From NCBI GenBank assembly GCA_030762935.1, contig CM060899.1, positions 18,025,001-18,089,000 on the forward strand: 64,000 nucleotides of DNA. The letters are read 5' to 3'. The stretch is from Hymenopus coronatus. Taxonomy: Eukaryota > Arthropoda > Insecta > Mantodea > Hymenopodidae. Numbering within the stretch: the stretch's first letter is position 1; every line of letters starts with the position of its first letter. The translations under genes were made by a program, and so were the position numbers. This document shows positions 58,470 to 64,000 of the stretch, piece by piece. The notes under the pieces were generated by a model. It ran no database searches, was not told where the DNA came from, and saw only the letters and a program-made list of their open reading frames with translations.

Positions 58470-59345
58470 TTTTACTTTCTCCATACGCACTATGTACATA
58501 GTGTATAGAGAAAGTATTGCACTCCACCAAAAAATTCGATACCGAGATTTCACCGGAAATATATGTTTTAGGGTCCCCAATATCCAAAAAAAACATTTTC
58601 ACAAAAAGGTCCGTGTGTGTGTGTGTCCGTGTGTCCGTGTGTCCCTGAACACGATAACTCAAAACGAAAAGTCGGTAAAATACCAAACTTGGTATTTAAG
58701 TTTAGTATCTTCCAGGAATGCGACACGAAGATTTTGAGAAAAATCCCCCCACCCCCAACTACCCTTTACATGGAACTTTTTTCGAAAATTTTGATTTTCT
58801 TAAAAATGGCTCTAACGATTTTGATAAAAATTTCGGATATTAAATATATTTACCTGACAAATGAAATGTATATCTTGAATTTTCTGGGAATATCCTCTGA
58901 AGAGTAGTTTATTCTGGATGCATTTTACTAAATTTTGAATAACTGCTAAACCGTAAGAGATGGGCAAAAACTTATACACAAAAAATGTAGATCACGAAAA
59001 AACACAATTTATGTCGTATACATTTTTTTGGTGGAGTTAGTCGGTTTTTAGATATTCCTTGTTTTTAGTTTCAGCTTTGAAAAGCTTATACTTCTTTCAT
59101 ACATGAATTTGTCAACTGCTGTTCGTACAAACAAAGGAACTTCAGTCACATAGCAACTAGCTTTTGACTATCACTTTAACCTATGGTACTCCTTTATTTC
59201 GTTTCTACTTACAAATAAGCAAGTAATAAGACTATTGCTGCTAATGTTTTCTAGATTAGTATGAAGTAGAAAGAAACATAAGACTTTTAACAATAAGTTG
59301 TTGCAGAGATGTAGAGAAAGTCATGTGAATGGAACACATCAGAAT
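58470..59345 (-). repeat. HE880 repeat, full length, little diverged
   Basis: Starts TTTACTTTCTCCATACGCAC followed by TATGTACATAG. Ends ATGTAGAGAAAGTCATGTGA followed by ATGGAACACATCAG. It is a good reference copy of 0.88 kb, close to the copy at 50351-51237. Confidence 0.9.
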
Positions 59346-60004
59346 TTTACAGATCATTACCTTAATGCAGTGTCTGGTTTCATAGTTTAGGGAATGCCAG
59401 CGAAGGACATGCATGTGTAATAGCTAACAAGGAAGCTTGAAACACTATTCTTCATGTGGCAGGCAGGCATGGCTGTCAGTTTATAATATCGGAGTACTGT
59501 TTTCCAAGCAAGGCATGTGACACGTTTTCCTGCAGGCGGCTCGTTGAAATGAAAGCACTCGTCACACCATTCAAAACACTCACATTCACATTAATCCTCC
59601 GCGTGAAATAATAAAACCCACACTCACGCATGCCTTGCGTTACGACTGCAACACAAAAAATTGCGAATTAGCCCGCGGGATACATGAGTATGAGGGAATT
59701 ACACAAAAGCGGTGGGAAAGCGTAAATCGGATTACATGTAGCGAATTCCCTGTTAACTGGTTAAATCATGAATACCAGTTTTTCCCCCCTTAAATGTGTC
59801 TGTCGATGTAATACGTTAGGATTCTGTGAAGGGTGTTAAAATAGACTTTCCAGTCGATATTGAATACATATTTAGTACCTGCCTGTGATGTGCCTTTGCG
59901 CAGTATAAAATCCTATTTTCAAAATTGCAATTATATTGCCTCTTAATGTAACGCAACTGTCAAATATGACAGCCATTGTGAGAAACTTAAAATAGTTATT
60001 TAGT
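59346..60004. other. Single-copy stretch, no gene recognised
   Basis: Higher in GC near 59500-59700, with no long frame or motif. Confidence 0.4.
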
Positions 60005-60060
60005 TCCTAAACCATCCGGGTTCGATCCCAAGCAACCGCATGTGAGATTTGTGGTGGACA
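60005..60060 (+). repeat. tRNA-derived SINE, family C, fragment
   Basis: CCGGGTTCGATCCCAAGC with its B box, and the following CCGCATGTGAGATTTGTGGT, match the family C SINE at 54060-54110 in inverse orientation. It is truncated by an HE880 part. Confidence 0.65.
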
Positions 60061-60292
60061 AAGTTGCGCAGGTTTTCATCAAGACCTTCCTGTCACATCC
60101 TTGGAAGATACCAAACTTAATTACCAAGATGGGCATTTAACAGTCATTTTGTTTCTAATCTATGCTGTCCACACACACACACGGACCTTTTTCCAATTTT
60201 TTTTTTCGGTTTCAGGGGGACCCTAAACATGTATTTCCGATGAAATACCTCCTCTATACACTGTGCATATAGTACGTGTAGAGAAAGTTACG
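60058..60292 (+). repeat. HE880 repeat, right part
   Basis: It runs from the TTTTCATCAAGACCTTCCTG block to AGTACGTGTAGAGAAAGTT, with a CA tract at 60171-60182. Confidence 0.8.
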
Positions 60293-60416
60293 CGTTATCA
60301 ACATTTCATCTATGTTCGTAATATTTAAGCATAGTTGTATATTTAGTAAATTCAATGACATTTATTCATTGCGAAAATGATTAGTTTAGAGAACGAGTAA
60401 TGTTATCTTTGAAAAA

Positions 60417-61256
60417 ATAAATCTGATTTGCTCCATTCACATGACTTTCTCTACATCTCTGTAACAAATTATTGTTAGTAACCTTATTCTTCTATCTATT
60501 TAATGCTAAAACATTAGCACAAACGGTCTTATTACTCAGTTCCTTTATAAGTAGAAGGAAAATAAAGGAATACACTAGACTAAACTGACAGTCAAAGGTT
60601 TTAAAATATGGCTGCTATGGGATAGAAATCCGATTCTTTGCGTGACCAGGAGTTGATAAGTTCCCGTATGAGAAAAGTTGAAGTATTTTAAAACTGAAAT
60701 CAAAAACAAGGACTATCTCGAAAACGGTAAACTCCAAGAAAAAATATATATGACATAATTTGTGTACTTTAACTAGATCTACATTTTTGAGTAGATAAGT
60801 TTTTTTTTCTATCTATTACGGTTTACCAGTTATGCAAAATTCAATAAAAATTATCAAGAATAAAGGGGTTTTCAGAGATATTCCCAGAGAATTCAAGATA
60901 TACGTTTTATTTTCCGTGTAAATTTCTAATATACGGTATTTTAATCAAAACCGTTAGAACCATTTTTGAGAAAATCAAAATTTTTGAACATTTTTCCATA
61001 TAAATTGTAGTTTGGGGTGGGAGACTTTTCGTATCGCATGCCTGTAAGACAGTACACTTGAATACCAAGTTTGGTATTTAACCGACTTTGCGTTTTTGAG
61101 TTATCGTGTTCACACGCGCGCGCGCGCGCTGACCATCTTTTTCAACAATGACCCTAAACCGTGTATTTCCGATGAAATCTCAGTATCGAATATCTGGGTG
61201 GAATGTAATGACTTTCCTATACACTATGTACATAGTATGTGTAGAGAAAGTAAAAA
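60417..61256 (+). repeat. HE880 repeat, full length
   Basis: Starts AAATCTGATTTGCTCCATTC and ends ACTATGTACATAGTATGTGT followed by AGAGAAAGTAAAA. The microsatellite here is a CG run (CACGCGCGCGCGCGCGC, 61114-61130) instead of CA. Confidence 0.88.
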
Positions 61257-61265
61257 GACACGATA

Positions 61266-61487
61266 AATTAATAAACATTGTTTTTTTTAGCTTAGCGTCC
61301 TTTAAACTATTTGCTAATGAATGAAATTAGTGAAATGATGCTCAAATTACCTCATGGTCCAAAAAGGTTAAAGTTACTCGATGTTCGTCCTCTCAGGATA
61401 AGGGAAAACTCACCCTAAGCGGCATTCGAACTTGCGATCTGTTCAATGTGAAGCAGACGCGCTACCACAACACTACCCAGGTGGCCA
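61266..61487 (-). repeat. tRNA-derived SINE, family A, copy 2
   Basis: The minus-strand head reads GCCACCTGGGTAGTGTTGTG, then GTAGCGCGTCTGC (A box). CAAGTTCGAATGCC (B box) and GCTTAGGGTGAG follow. It has the same body as 33140-33404 and ends in an A-run. It lies between two oppositely oriented HE880 copies. Confidence 0.78.
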
Positions 61488-61679
61488 AAAAACACTCTGC
61501 AAAGTTGGAATCTAGTTTTATATGTGAATATAAAGTATTACACCTTGTATAGCCTATTCGTATTCTTTTGGGCTTGCAAGTGAGAAACACGGGGAAAGAC
61601 CGATCCCTGCATACAGTGGCACCCTTCCCCCTCCTACAAGCCTTAGCCAAAAACAATTCGAATGGATTGTAATGGCTGT

Positions 61680-62563
61680 ATTTTTACTTTCTCTATACGT
61701 ACTATCTACATAGTGTACAGAGAAGGTATTACATTGTACCAAAACATTCGATACCGTGATTTCACCGGAAATACATGTTTTAAGACCACCTGAATCCAAA
61801 AAAAGCATTTTTAGGAAAATGTCCGTGTGTGTGTCTGTCTATGTGTATGTTTGTGTGTCTGCTCAAAAACAAAAAGACCGTTAAATACCAAACTTGGTAT
61901 TTAAGTTCCATATCTTCCAAGGATGCGACACGAAGATTTTCAAGAAAATCCCCCAACACCAACTACCCTTCACATGGAAACATTTTCGAAAATTATCATT
62001 TTCTAAAAAATGGCTCTAACGATTTTGATTAAAATATCAAATATTAATGATATATACGTGAAAGATAATATGTATATTTTGAATTTTCTGGGAATAGCCT
62101 CTGAAGACTACTTTATTCTGGATAAATTTTACGCGATATTGTGTAACTGGTAAACCGTAAGAGATAGTCAAAAACTTACCACACAAAAAATGTAGAGTGC
62201 ATTAAAACACACAATTTATGTTATATACATTTTTTTTTTTCCTGGAGTTGATCCTTTTTTAAATACTCCTCGTTTTTTATTTCAGCTTTAAAACTTATAA
62301 CTTTCTCATACAGGAATTTAACGATTGATGTCCATAAAAACAAACAAGCGAACTTCAGTCACATAGCAACCAGCTTTCGACTATCACTTTAACCTATTTT
62401 ACTCTCTTATTTCGCTTCTACTTACAGGGAAGCAAGTAATAAGACTGTTTCTGCTAATTTTTTCTCACTTAGCATGAAGTAAATGGAAGCCTAAACTTTT
62501 TAACAAAAATTTGTTGCAGAGATGTAGAGAAAGTCATGTGAATGGATTACATCAGATTTTTGC
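61680..62563 (-). repeat. HE880 repeat, full length
   Basis: Starts TTTACTTTCTCTATACGTAC and ends GATGTAGAGAAAGTCATGTG followed by AATGGATTACATCAG. ATTTTT flanks it on both sides (GTATTTTTAC and CAGATTTTTGC), which is compatible with insertion into a T-run. Confidence 0.88.
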
Positions 62564-63377
62564 ATTAACTATGAATTAAGGAGGAAGGCTTTAGTTCTAT
62601 TGCAAAATGTACACAAGAAAAATAAGATATAGATGATCATGATTAAAGTACCTTTTGTTGAAATTTATGTTTTGTTAGCGTGCTTTGTTTTGTTAGGGTA
62701 AAAAACATATGTTTTATTGCCTAGTAACTAGAAACTTAAAGCATCACTGGTTATTAAAATGGTAGACAAGACATTTGAAATTATATGATGAATTTTTTTA
62801 ACGTATGGAGTCCATCAAAAGTAAATTCAAACATTAAACCACTATAGATATCATATTTGACCTGGGGGAAACTAGGATTTACAAAACAATGGGAATTTGT
62901 CCGCCGTTCTCTTGTTCTGTGTATAGCATTTTGTTTGCGAGATCTCGGGAAAAATTTGCTGATAATATCTCGGAATATTGTCAATTTCTTGAGAGATAAT
63001 ATTCTTCAATTACAGTGGAATTGTTACATTCAGGAAAATACTTTAAGGTAACCCCACAACACAAAGTTGGCCGAATTGAGATCTGGAGATCGTGGAGGCC
63101 ATAACGTTGGAATGTAACTATTCTTTATGGAGTTTATAGATAATAAAATTTCATAATACTGTTTTTCGGGGAGGAATAAGTTATATTGAGGTTGGGATTA
63201 ATATGAGTTCCAATAAAAGTTCTTAATCAGTTGATTGATTAATTTATAATATTTGATGAAAGGTCAAAAGCGGAAAATAAATTAGTTATCATTTTCAGAA
63301 TAACAATTTGATACGATCGCCATTCATATGCGTATTTAATTTATTTGTTTTTTTCAACAGGACAGGAGTTGGATTGA
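62564..63377. other. Single-copy stretch, nothing recognised
   Basis: AT-rich. Overlapping frames of 64-67 codons on both strands (62781-63051) have no motif. Confidence 0.4.
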
Positions 63378-64000
63378 ATTATTACTTTCTCTACACTTAC
63401 AATGTACATAGTGTATAGAGAAGATATTGCATTCCACCCAAAAATTCGATACCAATATTTCATAGGAAATATATATTTTAGGGTCTCCAATATCCAAAAA
63501 AAAAAAGCATTTTCCCAAAAAGGTCCGTCCGTGTGCGTATGTGTGTGTGTGTGTATGTGTGAGTGGATGTCCGTGTGTCTGTGCACACGATAACTCAAAA
63601 ACGAAATGTTGGTAAATACCAAACTTGGTATTTAAGTTTAGTATCTTCCAGGGATGCGACAGGAAGATTTTGAGAGAAATCTTCCTACCCCAAACTACCC
63701 TTTCCATGGAACTTTTCTCGAAAATTTCGATTTTCTCAAAAATAGCTCCAACGATTTTGATTAAAATGTCGTATATTAAAGACATTTGATTGACAAATAA
63801 AATGTATATCTTGGATTTTCTGTGAATAGCCTCTGAAGAGTAGTTTATTCTGGATGAATTTTACGGAATTTTGAATAACTGCTAAACCGTAAGAGAGGCA
63901 CAAAAACTTATCACACAAAAAATGTAGAGCACGCTAAAGATTACAATTTATGTCATATGCATTTTTTTCGTGGAGTTGATAATTTTTTAGATATTCTTTG
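63378..64000 (-). repeat. HE880 repeat, cut by window end
   Basis: Starts TTATTACTTTCTCTACACTT, has a TG tract at 63530-63560, and continues through the GCTAAACCGTAAGAGA block to the last base. Confidence 0.88.

Overview
The window looks like repeat-dominated, AT-rich nuclear DNA of an invertebrate animal, most likely an arthropod. That placement is inferred from the mobile-element mix: CR1-type LINEs, decayed mariner-family transposons, a hAT-type element and tRNA-derived SINEs. I see no convincing host gene, exon chain, rRNA or functional tRNA gene. Nearly every long open frame belongs to a transposable element or is a by-product of a repeat.

Layout. (1) 1-7835: copies of one dispersed family, called HE880 here (about 0.88 kb, with a palindromic hairpin end, an internal CA/TG microsatellite and asymmetric inverted repeats), plus a probable LTR with TATA box and primer-binding-like site at about 4150-5060. 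(2) 7927-29880: a nested LINE/satellite locus. A minus-strand CR1-type LINE 3' fragment (8328-8958) has its 3' tail expanded into a TATG/TAATG microsatellite (7927-8327). Its 5' truncation point lies inside a 43-bp motif of the reverse-transcriptase reading frame. The same 43 bp, in the same orientation, makes up the 16.8-kb tandem array (13050-29880, about 391 monomers). A second, nearly full-length LINE on the plus strand (about 8965-13050) has landed inside the first monomer. Removing it brings the LINE fragment and the array back into register. (3) 29881-64000: dense HE880 copies in both orientations, three mariner-like elements with terminal inverted repeats (31578-32316, 37269-38120, 40964-41575), a mariner transposase relic (38368-39444), three tRNA-derived SINE families, and a 2.34-kb hAT-like element (50047-52386) with a perfect 8-bp target duplication inside an HE880 copy.

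The most interesting object is the satellite built from a piece of LINE coding sequence, with its probable founder still next to it. The plus-strand LINE has an ORF1 with a 2A-like motif, PHD-type finger, coiled coil and SGNH-esterase blocks, and an ORF2 with APE endonuclease and reverse transcriptase. ORF1 and the start of ORF2 share one reading frame. The copy carries two premature stops in ORF1 and three frameshifts in ORF2, all three at homopolymers. All coordinates come from reading by eye. Ends of diverged repeats are approximate, by roughly 5-30 bp.
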